DNA of 64,000 nt from Glaciozyma antarctica PI12. Taxonomy: Eukaryota > Basidiomycota > Microbotryomycetes > Kriegeriales > Camptobasidiaceae. The notes beneath the pieces are model-generated. The model was not told the origin of the DNA and searched no databases. It was given only the letters and a program-made list of their open reading frames with translations. The DNA lies in NCBI GenBank assembly GCA_002917775.1, contig KZ627162.1:276357-340356 (forward strand), given 5' to 3'. The position numbers and the translations under genes are program-made. Positions 23,101 to 33,585 of the stretch are shown in pieces. Each line of letters opens with the position of its first letter. Position 1 is the first letter of the stretch.

Positions 23101-23790
23101 CTAGAGCCTTCCTGCTCGGCATGGCGTCCGGGAAGTGTACGTGAAGAGGCTGTTCGTGGTGGCCTGCTTCATGAGGGTTAGTGTCGTTTCTAGCCCGCAA
23201 GAAGTGGGTAGAGCAGAGGTGGGAGGCGGGGGTGTGGAGGAGCGAAGACGTACCCTGGAACGTGCCGTGTTGTGTCGCGGGCGAATCGAAATGCTGCTGG
23301 TGCTTCCACGCTTCGGCGAAGGGAGAAGATGACGCGCTGGATGATGTAGTTGAGGTAGATTCGAGGGGCTGGACATGCTCTGCAGCAGGAGAACGGTTAG
23401 ATCGCACGCGGAGTAGGCCAGAGACGACGTACGCTGAGCTTCGCAAGAGCTGTCATTGGACGCGATGCTTGAAGAGGGAGAGGACATGCCCGGGAGTTGT
23501 TTGAGCAGTATTGGTTGTGCGTGAGGGTGAAGGAAAGCAGTTCGTCAAGGAGGTCGATATCGCACCGCCCAGGAGAAGGAGCAGGAAAGTCGACTGGGAC
23601 TCGGTTGCGTGCCGCACGTGCGAAGAGCAGGAACAGCACGTTCATTGCGAGCAATTTTGTAGTGGTGTCCAATGCCAATCCGTCGAAGACGAACGCGGGG
23701 AGGGGAAGGCGTGGGACTCGAAGATTGCGGTGTAGATTCCTCGGTGCGGCGAAGGAACAAGGAAAGCAGGCGAGGACGCTCTACAGGACG
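23101..23790 (-). CDS. Unassigned protein, C-terminal exons only are clear
   Basis: Not recognised. Four exons with good splice sites join in one frame: VFDGLALDTTTKLLAMNVLF, LLFARAARNRVPVDFPAPSP, GRIASNDSSCEAQ, QHVQPLESTSTTSSSASSSP, WKHQQHFDSPATQHGTFQ and ATTNSLFTYTSRTPCRAGRL, TAG 23103-23101. Introns are about 23444-23570, 23341-23395 and 23175-23252 (approximate edges). The first part holds a hydrophobic helix near LLAMNVLFLLFARA, the rest is Ser/Gln-rich and likely disordered. The 5' end is unresolved: an adjacent frame reads GIYTAIFESHAFPSP and would join by one extra C in a CCCC run near 23713. It could be the end of a membrane protein. Confidence 0.35.
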
Positions 23791-24399
23791 AGGTAATCCC
23801 CTGGGATTTCAAATAAACAGTCAGCACCGAAGCAGATGAGCTGGAAGAGACTCAGAGGAGCGAACCGACAACGAGTCTCGTCGTTCCTCCGCTCGCAGCT
23901 CTGCCATCAGCGGCGATCCCTCCTTCGCTCCTTCCTGGGAAAATCTGCGCTGTATCCCATCCTTCGTCCTCAGAAGCAGAAGCCCACGTCCGAGCCAGTG
24001 TACGAGTCAGCGACCGCACTCAGCTGCCTGGCTGATCCCGAAGTCCGTTGGTAGCCTCAGAATCGAAAACCTGGGGGTTGGTCTCGCGCAACAGAACGCC
24101 ACACAGCGTACGTGGCAGCCGCTGGCGACGTGCAGAAGGCTGAATTGCCCGAGGGGCAGGCAGGACCGGGCGAGAGCGAGGGAGGTGATGAGGGTCGACG
24201 GTGCCAGCAACGCTGCATACGGCGGAGCAGAGGCGCTCGTCACGAGCTCCTGATCACAAGCAAAGCCTGGTCGTCCAGCAGCGTAGTCGTTCCGTGTCGA
24301 GGTGAGTGCAGGAGGATAACCGCCCCCCGTACTTCGCCAGCTCTTCAATTCTCCCAAAAATCTCAGCCGCAGCTCTGCCAGCTCTCACCACCTCAAACG
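23791..24399. other. Divergent intergenic region
   Basis: Lies between the unassigned minus-strand gene and the ankyrin gene. Open frames occur on both strands, but none has family motifs or a consistent intron pattern. The missing 5' exons of the unassigned gene may lie here. Confidence 0.4.
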
Positions 24400-25358
24400 A
24401 TGTCTGCCCCCGCCCTTCCAGCACCTACCGCCGAAGAGCTCTCAGATCTCATAGTCTGCGCTCGCTATGGCGACGCCTCCGACCTCGAGGACATGAAGGC
24501 TTTCGTGGCGAAGTACGGAGCTAGTTGGCTCGCGGAAGCAAGGGACGATAGGGGGAACACGTGCTTGCATATGGCGGGTGGGAATGGTCATGCTGGTGAG
24601 TACTGCTTGCGGCTGTGGAAGGGAGGGGAGAGGTCAGAGGGGAGACTTTTTTGCTGGATGGTGGAGCTGCTTTGGGAGGGAGTAGGTGACCTGGTCAGGG
24701 CGCAGGGATGACTCGATCACTCTTGTTGGGCGGTCGAAGATCTGAGTACTCGACTGGAGGCTAGGAGAGGGACAGCAGGAGCTCAGCGGAGCTCAGGAGC
24801 TGGCCCCACGAGCGTCCTGCAGTTCCTCCACCAGCAGTTGGAGCACGCAGGAAGCTCACCGGATCAAGAGATGCACCGCCAGAGGCTTTACAGCCATGCT
24901 AGGAGCACGCACTAACCCTTACCTATCCACAGAGATCGTTTCGTACCTCCTCCCCCTCCCTCCCCCTCTCCGCCCTCTCAACACCCAACACGGCTCTCTC
25001 AACTCCCCTCCACTGGACCTCCCTAAACTACCACCTCTCCTGCCTCCGTTTTCTCTGCCCCCTCCTTCCCGCCGACGCCTTTACTCTCCGCAACGGACAC
25101 CAAAAGACCGCTGTGGAGGAAGCTGAGGAGGCGTGCGAGGCTTTCATCGTGGCGGAGGGAGAGGAGACGAGTGAGAGGGGTAAGGAGAGGGTGAAGAGGG
25201 AGGTGGTGGTGGGGTACTTGCTGGGGGTTATGGGGCTGGGAGTCAAGAAGATGAGTGGGAAGGAGGAGGAGGTGATGGATGGGCTGGCGAAAAGTGCTGA
25301 GGCGGTCAAGCTGAGTGAGGATGAGGAGGTGGTGATGAAGAGTGAGGATGTGCTATAG
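24400..25358 (+). CDS. Small ankyrin-repeat protein (YCR051W-like)
   Basis: Cytosolic or nuclear ankyrin protein of about 210 residues, two exons. Exon 1 (24400 to about 24596) gives MSAPALPAPTAEELSDLIVC, ARYGDASDLEDMKAFVAKYG and an ankyrin unit ARDDRGNTCLHMAGGNGHA. The intron is about 340 bp and ends at 24932. Exon 2 continues EIVSYLLP, then TALSTPLHWTSLNYHLSCLR and ADAFTLRNGHQKTAVEEAEE, then an acidic helical tail ending KSEDVL. The repeat order and the ending resemble the fungal YCR051W-type family of unknown function. Between SYLLP and TALSTPLHW the frame changes by one base within a C-rich stretch (24950-24985), which removes the expected linker match; a homopolymer error is the simplest reading. 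Confidence 0.7.
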
Positions 25359-25522
25359 CGCGGGAGGGAATGCAGGAGGATTGATAGAGCTTGAGGGGGC
25401 TGCGACGCTGCGACGAAGGACTGAGGCTCGCTCGCACGCTCGCTCCTGCTTTCACGACAAAATCTGCTCGACCGCTCACCTACATCTAACAGCTCGTATT
25501 CCACTCCTACGACTTCCACCTA

Positions 25523-27534
25523 CTACTTGCTTGACGCCCACCCCCACCAAATCAAGAACGGCCAAAACGGCCATACCAACACCCCTCCCACCAGTCCCGC
25601 GAACCCCATCGTGAACCCCACAAACAGCCACATCGTCATGACCATCAACGCCAACTGCGTCCACCCCGCTGGCCACGTTCCCCAGCTCCAGAACTCCTCG
25701 ATCACCGGCACCTCCTTCCTGCTCGCGACGGGATCCCAAGGACGATCTTCGCCGAGGACGTACGGCTCGGCTGGCCGCTCATACGGAATCGCTTCCTCCC
25801 AGCCTCCCCTCTCCAGCAGTCCTTCAATCTCCTTCCCTTCCACCGCGACGCTGCATTCGTAGCTCCCCATCCTCAATGCCGGGCCCGAACTCTGGTACCG
25901 AAGTTCTCCCCAGGTGGATTTGGAGAAGGCGTGTGAGCCGAGGACGAGTAGGAGCCGAGGACGAGTGGGTGAGGAAGAGGAGGGAAGAGAGGTGCGAGAG
26001 GTGCGAGTGGTCTTTCGAGTGGTATTGGTGGAAGAGAGATTGGAGAGAGGGAGGGGTGAAGGACCAGGAGAGAGAGGTGATGATGGAGTTTGCGGCCTGT
26101 GGAGAGCATTAGCGAGTGTGCGACGGGCGAAGGAAGTGGCGTACGCGCTGGGATTCGGAGTCGCTGGCGAGGATGTTTCGCACCGAGGGGTAGATGATCT
26201 TGAGCGGCGAAGGATGGAAGCTCGCTACCGCGCGTTCTAGATCCCCGGCACCACATCCCGTCGCGAGGTGGTAGAAATCGTTGACCCAAGCCTCATCCAG
26301 CGAGCCGAGCGAGGACGCGCAGATCTCGAGGTCGATGTGTTCCTCCTTCGGGAGGATCTTGGAAGCAAGATCCCCGAGACGTAGGACGCCGAATTCTTTC
26401 AGCTGATTCCCGACGCCGAACTGGCGAGGCTCGCTGGTGATGAGGTGTGCGGCGGCACGCGAGAAGTCGTAGGATCCGGAAATCGAGTCGAGGAAGCTCC
26501 AGGGACAGCCGAGTGCGCTGAGATGGTCGAGGAGAAGGCCTTCGAAGTCGTTTTCGGAGGTGATTTGGCTGGAAGAGAGGACGGGGAAGTCTTGGATGAA
26601 CCAGAGCTGTTGAAGAGGGTGGATCAGCGAATTGACCGGCGAGTACGCAGCGAACCTACGTTGTCGACGCTCGTAAAATCACTGTATGTGAAGCTTCCGC
26701 TTTCGATCACGACGCGAAGGAAGTTGTCGTAGACGAGGACCATGATCCTCGAGTTGACGTTCCGGAGTCCGAAGGGATAGAGGGACCGATAGTTGAGACC
26801 ATACTTCTCGCTTTCGGCAGGTGCGAGACCGTCGAGGAGCTCGACGTCGAACTTGGACTGCTCAACGACGAAGATCTGGCCAGAAGAAGGCTCAGCATCG
26901 AAGCGGCTCCTCAAGACGGAACGACGCACAGTGACGTGGGGACTCGCACTCCTGCCCGTTCCCTTGATAGGAAGGTGCATTCGCAGGTAGTTGTCGGATA
27001 TTGGAAGCATCGACGATCTCAGCCAGGCTGATGGTGTTCGCAGGACCGAGATTCCCTCCGACTCGACGCTCAGGAGTGCGGCTGAGCCTCAGTGCACCGC
27101 GCTCGAACTGCGTGCCTTCCATCAAAGAGATCAGCTCCTTCCTCGCCAGATGGCGAGTCGAACTCACCGGTTGACTTGACGGTCCCAGAGCGCCCCCCGC
27201 CGAACGAAGACGAGCTGCTGTCCTTCACTGCGAGTCCGTTCGTCCCGGCGCTCCCAACCCTCGGTGCGGGTCGTAGCGAGCGAGAAAGCGGATTAATATC
27301 CTTAAAAGATGGCCGAGGGAGGCGACATCCCGAGGCGTGTTTGGTTGAGGTGGCGAAGGCGTGGCGGGAGAGGTGATCGAGGGGAGAGATTTGGGATTCG
27401 GCGAGGGCGAACTTGTTAAGGTGGGGTGAGAGCGGGCGGATGTGTGCTGGAAAGAGAACTGGGAAGCTTGGTAGACGCATGGCGCTCGGCGAGGGCAGTG
27501 GAGTGTAGGAGAGAGAGCGGATGCAGGACTTCAT
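25523..27534 (-). CDS. TDP1-like phospholipase D-fold protein, catalytically degenerate, with hydrophobic C-terminal tail
   Basis: Related to tyrosyl-DNA phosphodiesterase 1. After a basic, Ser-rich N-terminus come ANTISLAEIVDASN, NVNSRIMVLVYDNFLRVVIE, SGSFTYSDFTSVDN, LWFIQDFPVLSS, EICASSLGSLDEAWVNDF, LKIIYPSVRNILAS, GSHAFSKSTWGELRYQSS and PAEPYVLGEDRPWDP, in TDP1 order. The first HxK(x)n-N site reads N-S-R with Ser for Asn; the second site keeps a possible HSK but has Ala where Asn is expected (SAN to SHA). After the normal TDP1 end the frame continues to about 45 very hydrophobic residues (LALMVMTMWLFVGF, then GGVLVWPFWPFLIWW) ending ASSK. A segment seems missing near 27005, and the frame shifts near 25960 beside a 17 bp direct repeat. 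It may be a pseudo-enzyme or a decaying gene. Confidence 0.6.
25946..25979. repeat. 17 bp direct duplication inside the TDP1-like gene
   Basis: On the minus strand ACTCGTCCTCGGCTCCT is followed at once by ACTCGTCCTCGGCTCAC. The unit is not a multiple of three, and the frame before it (TPPSLQSLFHQYHSK) differs from the frame after it (GSHAFSKSTWGEL). Edges are approximate to a few bases. Confidence 0.7.
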
Positions 27535-27855
27535 GCAGCGGTGATGTGTCCGGAATTGCGGTACAGCAGCTCTTCTTCAAAAAGCGCAGACCTAGAGCAG
27601 TGCACGCCTTCGCCACGCTCAAAAGACACGTCTGCTCTGTGTTGGTCGTCTCCTGAAGTCAGAAGAGCAGAGCAAAATCGCGAAGCAGAACCCTTCAGCG
27701 AAGTCCCTCGAATTGCAGCTGCAACACGCGACCAGCCCTTTGAGCGCCTACTCCGGAGCCAGCCACGATCGACATCGACCTGGAAAAGGAACACGAATCA
27801 GCTCTCCGTTCATCCAGATTCACTACAGCCTACTCACCATGTCGCCACAACATCC

Positions 27856-28898
27856 TCAGCCCTCGTCCGCACAAACCACCTCGATCCCTCGCACCTCGCA
27901 CGCCCTCTCCACCTCCTCCCACCACAAAGTCTTCTCCAAATCCTCTCTCCAAAGGTTAGGAATCCCGAACCGCTCCAACGCCGACGTTGCGACCCAACCC
28001 GCGCTCAGGGCCCAAAAAAGCTCTCCGTCCGCGACCCGTTCGACGCCGCGGGCCAAGTAGCTCCACACCTTGAGCGATGTTGGAAGATGTTCGAGGAGGT
28101 GGGTGGAGGAGGAGTGAAGTTCTTGAAGGTGGGTGCAGAGGCCGAGGAAGGAATCGAGGCCGAGGACCGACGGTGTGGCGCTGATGAGGTTGAGAGTGGT
28201 GAGGTGAGGAGCGAGAGTGAGAAGAAAGGGGAGGAGATTGGATTCGTAGAAATCGTAGAAATGGTGCGCGAAGAGGAGCTTCGAAATGTCGAGGTGTAGT
28301 GTCGCGATGGAGGATTGCGTGAGGACTGAGGGAGGGGCGAAACGGGGTGATAGCGTTTCGGTGGTAGGAGTGAGGCTCAGGGTCGTCAGATTGAAGGAGA
28401 ACGAGGGTGCGGTAGTCAAGGATGTAGTGATAGAGGTGCAGTTGAGCTCGAGCTGTTCTAGCGCTGCGATTATCGTCAGGGAGAATCATCTGTAAGGAGC
28501 GAGAGAGCCGTACCTGTCACGCTCGGGCAGCGCAAAGTCTCCAGATCGAAACCACGAAGATAGAAGAGCTCGAGCGTCTTGATTCCTCTGCACGCGCGAA
28601 TAGCCATCGCTGCTGCCTCAGCGTCGACTCCGTGGAACACCCCGCTCACGACGAGCCGCGTCGTCTTGAATTCGGTCGCAGAGGCGCAGTTGTCGACGAA
28701 GCGACAAAGACTCCAAGGCCTCCACAGGAATACAAAGTCCCATAAAGCACGCTGCGCCATCCCCCTCCACGCCCTGCACACGAGCGATGCCGCTTGAAGG
28801 GTCGGGTAGCGAACGAGGAAGGGGACACCACCGGTGTGGCTGCCGAGGAGGAAGATGTGAAGGAGGATTTCGGGAGGAAGGGTGTTGTTGTGGGTCAT
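27856..28898 (-). CDS. F-box protein A (LRR-like C-terminus)
   Basis: Predicted substrate adaptor of an SCF ubiquitin ligase. The start at 28898 gives MTHNNTLPPEILLHIFLLGS, then LQAASLVCRAWRGMAQRALW: the LPPE..L..IF...LVCRAW pattern is the F-box. One intron (about 28460-28512) joins LRCPSVT to ALEQLELNCTS. The rest is a run of loose leucine-rich units (LTTLSLTPTTET, ATLHLDISKLLF, LTTLNLISATPS, LQELHSSSTHLLEHLPTSLK) ending WWEEVERACEVRGIEVVCAD. The frame is intact. It forms a divergent pair with fragment B at 29020-29475, and a decayed copy of the pair lies in inverted order at 33035-34263. Substrate unknown. Confidence 0.75.
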
Positions 28899-29019
28899 GC
28901 TGGCGCTGTGGCGGAGAGGCTTGGACCAGAGTGGCGAGGGAGAGATGAGGCCTGTTCGTGAGCGGTCAGCGAGGTTTCTCAGAGCCCGGCGCAGCGAGGG
29001 CTCACAGCAGCGGTTCAGA

Positions 29020-29475
29020 TCAAGCCTGTGGAGCAGTTATCGCAGCTTGTTCAACGTGGAAGAGGAAGAGAGAGCGGGAGCCTCCACCTCGACTTCGACC
29101 CTCGCCTGTTGTCCTCCTGCGCTCACCTTCCGACAGCTCCAGCACCTCCGAGAAAACCTCATCTCCCTCAACTTTGGCGAGTGGCCACACAAGACAGAAC
29201 GCGATGATCGAGTGCTCCACCAAGTCGCGCGGGCCTGCACCCGCTTAGAGCATTACACCTGCCGCGCATTCCACGACGAGACGCTGCCGCACATCCCTTC
29301 GCGCCTCAGGTCGCTGTGCATAAACGCGGTGCCGGATGATCCCAGTGGTGGTATTTGGATTCTCCAGCAGCTGGAGCTGCCGTCATTGGCGAATCTTGAG
29401 GAACTCGAGTTGGGGATGAGCGAGTTTGATTTATTATGGGCTAGGCGGGGTGCGGGAGGAATGCAGGAGGAGTAG
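29020..29475 (+). pseudogene. F-box/LRR family fragment B
   Basis: Only the C-terminal part of an F-box-type LRR protein is seen: LQHLRENLISLNFGEWPH, VARACTRLEHYTCRAFHDET, LPHIPSRLRSLCINAVPDD and LANLEELELGMSEFDLLW, with TAG at 29473-29475. No F-box or convincing start lies upstream, because gene A's promoter is only about 100 bp away. Segments match fragment B' at 33035-33512 on the other strand (ACxxLEHYTC..., LxHIPS). It may be a truncated copy, or a gene whose 5' exons were lost. Confidence 0.5.
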
Positions 29476-29980
29476 AATTCGATTGGACATCTCGCATTGG
29501 GAGGAATTGTGGTATTAGCGATAATGGAACTACTCGTTGGCGTCAGTTCGTTGGAGGTTGCCGAGCTTGCGAAGTTGAGCAGGGGAGCAGGCGAGCAGCA
29601 CTCTCGCTTCTCTCAGCCCTCGCTCGTTCTCTGAGCCAAAGCTTCTACTTATCTATCTTACTCTGCTCTTCCGCTATTCCAGCTCTGTTCAAGCCTGCTC
29701 GCCCTCGTCGACGAGTGTGTTTCGTCCATGCGCTGCCGAAGTCGCTCTCGCCTTGGGTTGCGGCTTTCGTCTCTTTCGCTGGTCCGACACTCCCTCTACT
29801 CAACCGCAGCTGTCAAACTCCAAGCTCAGAGTGCTCTTGAAGCAGAAGGTTCCTCTCCCGCTTTCTTCCTAGCTTCCTAGACTTTGTACGAGAGGTGAGT
29901 CGCTCCTCCAGCTCCTCAGCCCACGTGCGTTCCTGACCCCAGTTCCTCAGCTCATCCACCACCACCCATAGCGCCCGCCG
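29476..29980. other. Intergenic, leader of the short Inp2-like paralogue
   Basis: A possible 5' leader intron runs from about 29898 (GTGAGTCGC) to 29941 (CCTGACCCCAG), just before the ATG at 29981. Otherwise nothing is seen. Confidence 0.45.
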
Positions 29981-30370
29981 ATGGCCTCCACCAGCTCAGC
30001 ACCCCTCCCGTCACCTTCACCTCTTCCCACCTCCTCCAGCTCCGCCTCTCCACCATCCCCCACCTCCCCCCCTTCCACCTCCTACTCAAAAGACGCACCC
30101 TCCCTCGTAGCCGACTGGGGCGAAAGCTGGGAGCTCCGCGGTATCGGTATCCTCGACCGTTCCGCCTTGGGAAACTTGTACCTCCTCCTCTGGGGCTGTA
30201 CAGTCGGGCTGGTCAAGGGGATCGGGTATGCGCTGGAGCAGGCTGGGAAGGGACTACCGCCGCCGGAGCGGATTGTGAGAGCGCCTGGGACGGTGCTGAC
30301 GAGGGAGGAGGAGCTGGAGGAGAAGGTGCAGTGGATGCTGGGGACTGGGTCGACGAGAGGGTCACGATAA
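29981..30370 (+). CDS. Short paralogue of the N-terminal segment of the Inp2/vezatin-like protein
   Basis: Single-exon frame of 129 residues. A Ser/Pro-rich start is followed by SLVADWGESWELRGIGILDR, YLLLWGCTVGLVKGIGYALE and an acidic tail with LTREEELEEKVQWMLGTGST. The WGESWE..G..., LLLWGCTVGLV part aligns with VAEWGEGWETRG and WFLLCACSVGLVQLLAYASG in the next gene, so this is a partial tandem copy carrying the only hydrophobic segment and lacking the coiled-coil and C-terminal parts. It has its own start and stop and no internal breaks. It may be expressed as a small membrane protein, or be a neutral remnant. Confidence 0.5.
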   Translation: MASTSSAPLPSPSPLPTSSSSASPPSPTSPPSTSYSKDAPSLVADWGESWELRGIGILDRSALGNLYLLLWGCTVGLVKGIGYALEQAGKGLPPPERIVRAPGTVLTREEELEEKVQWMLGTGSTRGSR

Positions 30371-30587
30371 TGTATGCGACTTTGGTGAGCTGGTTGAAGC
30401 GGTTCTGCTTTCGCTGGACTTGTTCGTGCAGAACTTAAGAATCTGCTGGCCTTGATTCGAAAGTTGCACCCTCTCTCACCCAAGTCGAGAGAGCGGCTTC
30501 GTGTGTTGCGTCCTCGCCCGAGTCTCAGCATCCTCGCGCCTTTGTTCCTAACTTGCTCCCGCACACGCCTGGCCTGTAGCTGCCACG

Positions 30588-32865
30588 ATGGCAGAGGCTC
30601 TCTCCTACGCTGGCTCTCCCTTTGATGAGTACCTACAAGGCACGCGACCCGCTCCCTCGGTCGGCGATCACACGAGAGCTGACCCCCTCTCCCGTATCAA
30701 CAGCAACTGGCGCAGAGGCGGAGGAGCTGCTCGAGGACAACGACGCGCCGCCAAACTACGCCGATACCGCTAGCGATGCAGGGGACGATCCAGGGAGCAA
30801 CTACGAGCAGAACACGACCGCGACGCAGGAAACCACGCACCTCCCTCCTCCACTTCTGACTCCACAACCACGCACTCCCGACAACCTCTTCATCGACCGA
30901 CTCAAGTACGCCCTTGCTACCTCTTCCCTCCTCACACCCCGACTCGCCGAAGCTCTTCCCCTCTACCCACCGCTCGGCACCGCCTCACGGCCTTCCCCTA
31001 CTCAAGCGGACGACCGCGTGGAGGAGGGGAGAGGGACGCACACGAGGGTTGCTGAATGGGGAGAAGGCTGGGAGACGCGTGGGCAGAGTTGGGAGGATCG
31101 AACGGGGTGGGAGAGCGCGTGGTTCTTGCTGTGCGCCTGCAGCGTGGGTCTCGTGCAGCTGCTCGCCTACGCGTCTGGACGACGTTCCCCACCAGCACCC
31201 TCAGCTGTACCGATACCCAGCGCACCCCTCCCCATCTTGATCCACGCCGACGTCCTCTCAACCGTCGACCGCCTCGTCGCCAGCTCCCAAGTCCTCGACC
31301 TCCGTATCGCGCGCGCTCTCTCCAGCATCCGCGAAGTCGAATGTATCGGCTGGGGACTAGGCCTGTACGTTCTCCCCTCTCCTATTTCCTAGACCCAGCT
31401 AATCCGCGCAGATCTGACCCGCTCCCCCCAATCTCGCGCCTCGAATCCGCCCGCCCTCGCGTCCCCTCTCCCCTCTCTTTCAACCCTCCCCACACCCCCT
31501 CCCACCGCGCCAACCCCCTCCGACAAACCCTCTCAACCGCCCTATCATCCCTCTCCACCTCCCTCTCCGAAACCCGCGCCGCCCTCGCCTCTCTCGACTC
31601 CTCCCTCCCTCCCCATCTCAACCCCTCCTCCCTCTCTCCGAGCGAAAAAACTTCAGCACGAGATAAGCGCAAGACCTGGGACGGTGGGTCCCCCAGTACC
31701 GCCTTCGGAGGCGTCGAGCGACGTTCCCGCGTTCGCCTCTCCATGAGCCCCGACATGAGTTCCGCGCAACCTAGTGCCCTGAACCTATGGGACCGGTCGG
31801 AGGGGGAGGAGTTAGGGATTGGGGAGCTTCAGCGCGCGTGGGAGGAGGCGCATGATGCGAGGAGGGGGGTGCTGTGGAAGGTGATTGCGCTTGCGGATCT
31901 GGGCAGGGGAGAGGGAGGATGGGGGGCGCTGAATGAGGGGCTGGGGAAGTTGGAGGTAGTGGTGCGGAGGATGTTCGATGAGGTTCGATGTGGGATGGAG
32001 TCGGAGTTCGGTGCGGGGGGTGGAGGGACGCTTTCGCGGTCTGCGAAACGAGCGAGCGGGAGATTCGATACGGTAGGGAGACAGAACCCTCCTTCGAGAC
32101 CTCTCTCCCTCTGCGCCTCTTCTCCCTCCTTCCCTCCCTCTCCTAGACGTCGTCCTCAATCCCCTCTCTTCCCCTCCCGCCCTCGCCGCACCGAACTTCG
32201 CTCCGCCCAACCCTCACCCTTTGACAGGGCCTACCGCAGCACTGGAGAGCTTTGAGAAGCACGCTCGGACGACCACGTTGACGCTACGGACGATCGCGGC
32301 GAAACTGCATGTCGTCAGTGCGGATGCGAGGGCGTTTTTAGAGGAGGAGGGAGGGGAGGAAGGGGTCGAGAGGATGTTGGCGACGCATGATTCGATACGA
32401 GGGGAATTGGAGATGTTGGGGAGGGAATGGGAGAAGGGGAGAGTGGATCTGAGGCGGGTGGTGCGGAGGGACAAGGTGCGGGAGGAGGAGGAAGAGGAAG
32501 AGGAGGGAGAGACGTCGTTAGATTCGATCGAGGATATTGAGGAGGAGCCAAGGACGCCGTCGAGGGAAGCGTTCGAGTTCGTTGAGGACGTCCTGAAGGA
32601 GGACGAGAGCGCAGGAGCGTACGTCGACGAGGTCATTCCCGACGCTGGAGTCGAGCAAGTCTTCGAGGCCGTCGCTGGGAGCAGGAGGGAGGCGAGCAGT
32701 GGACCGAAACTCTCGCGCGAGGAGCGGATCAAGGCGATCAAGGAGGAGAGGAGGAAAGGAGGGGTGGTCGGGAGTGGGGGAGTGAGGATCGAGGCGGGGA
32801 TGGTGCAGGAGCTGAAGGACGTGCTGCAGCTTTTGAAGGGGAGGCAGGTGCTGCAGCAGGAGTAG
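30588..32865 (+). CDS. Inp2/vezatin-like (myosin-binding domain) protein
   Basis: Resembles basidiomycete vezatin/Inp2-type proteins; in budding yeast Inp2 links peroxisomes to the class V myosin Myo2. The order is: acidic N-terminus (EAEELLEDNDAPPNYADTAS), VAEWGEGWETRG, hydrophobic WFLLCACSVGLVQLLAYASG, helical LIHADVLSTVDRLVASSQVL, a Ser/Pro-rich loop, helical LQRAWEEAHDARRGVLWKVI, then ALESFEKHARTTTLTLRTIA, an acidic region and the typical end LSREERIKAIKEERRKG plus MVQELKDVLQLLKG. Two starts are possible: ATG 30588 with an intron ending at 30702, or ATG 30625 without it. The second intron can use the donor at about 32010 (GTGCGG), giving ESEFGPTAALESF, or one at 32072, which leaves the frame shifted. 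Confidence 0.6.
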
Positions 32866-33034
32866 CTTGCGTGTCGGCTGTTTAGATACCCCGGGGAGGA
32901 ACGATACCACTTTCAGATACCAGAGGCAAGGCTGCAAGATCTCGGGAGGGCAGCTTTCAGGTCGCTTTCAATCCGTCCCCTCTCCAATTTGCGCCTTCGA
33001 TCCGAAAGGAGGAGGGAGATATAAACGCATGCCA

Positions 33035-33512
33035 TTACACTAAAGCAAGGTGCCACCCCTTGCGAGGTGAGATCCACAGCTGAATCTCCCGCCTCTCACA
33101 CTCCTCCCTAACGACTTTCATGCAGTCCTTCTCCTGCCCGCCGAACATGAACAACTCGAGTGTCTTGAGTTTCGATGTTGCAGGCATCCGAAGACGCGCA
33201 AGGAGCCATTCAGCGGTAGTCCAAGCCTTGTCGACGTCCAATACGCGCCAGGACGCGAGGTGGCGAAGGAATGTGCTCCAGGCTGTCGTCGGCGTCTGAA
33301 AAGCATGTGTAGTGCTCTAGACCTACGCAAGCCTGCGCAATTTTCTGAAGAGCACCGACGACGCCGCCGATATACACGTAGTCGTCAAAGTTGAGAGATT
33401 TGAGGTTGGGAGCCGAGGCGACGAGGGACGAGAGGACGGCGGAAGAGGCTAGGGCGTCGGAAGTCTCAAGGTGTACCCCTGGGAGAATAATGAGGTGGGT
33501 GACGGAGGTCAT
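33035..33512 (-). pseudogene. F-box/LRR family fragment B' (inverted copy of fragment B)
   Basis: C-terminal part only: LASSAVLSSLVASAPNLKSL, VGALQKIAQACVGLEHYTCF, DDSLEHIPS, then in another frame SWRVLDVDKAWTTAEWLLAR, LKTLELFMFGGQEKDC and the end KGWHLALV, TAG 33037-33035. The change of frame lies near 33255. Aligned with fragment B it shares ACxxLEHYTC, LxHIPS and the LExLEL strand. No F-box is present. Confidence 0.5.
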
Positions 33513-33585
33513 GGGAATGGGAAGGCCTGCTCAATAAGGTCGTCGTTGGAGAGGGTGAGATGCGAGAGGGCGAAGGGCGGAGGGA

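Noticed and set aside
22036-23181. Plus-strand open frame of 381 codons
   Set aside because: It overlaps the carrier exons on the other strand and a purine-rich promoter; the low-complexity Arg/Gly/Glu text is a composition artefact.
25523-27534. Calling this an active tyrosyl-DNA phosphodiesterase
   Set aside because: The first HxK and both active-site Asn residues are replaced, so activity is not supported.
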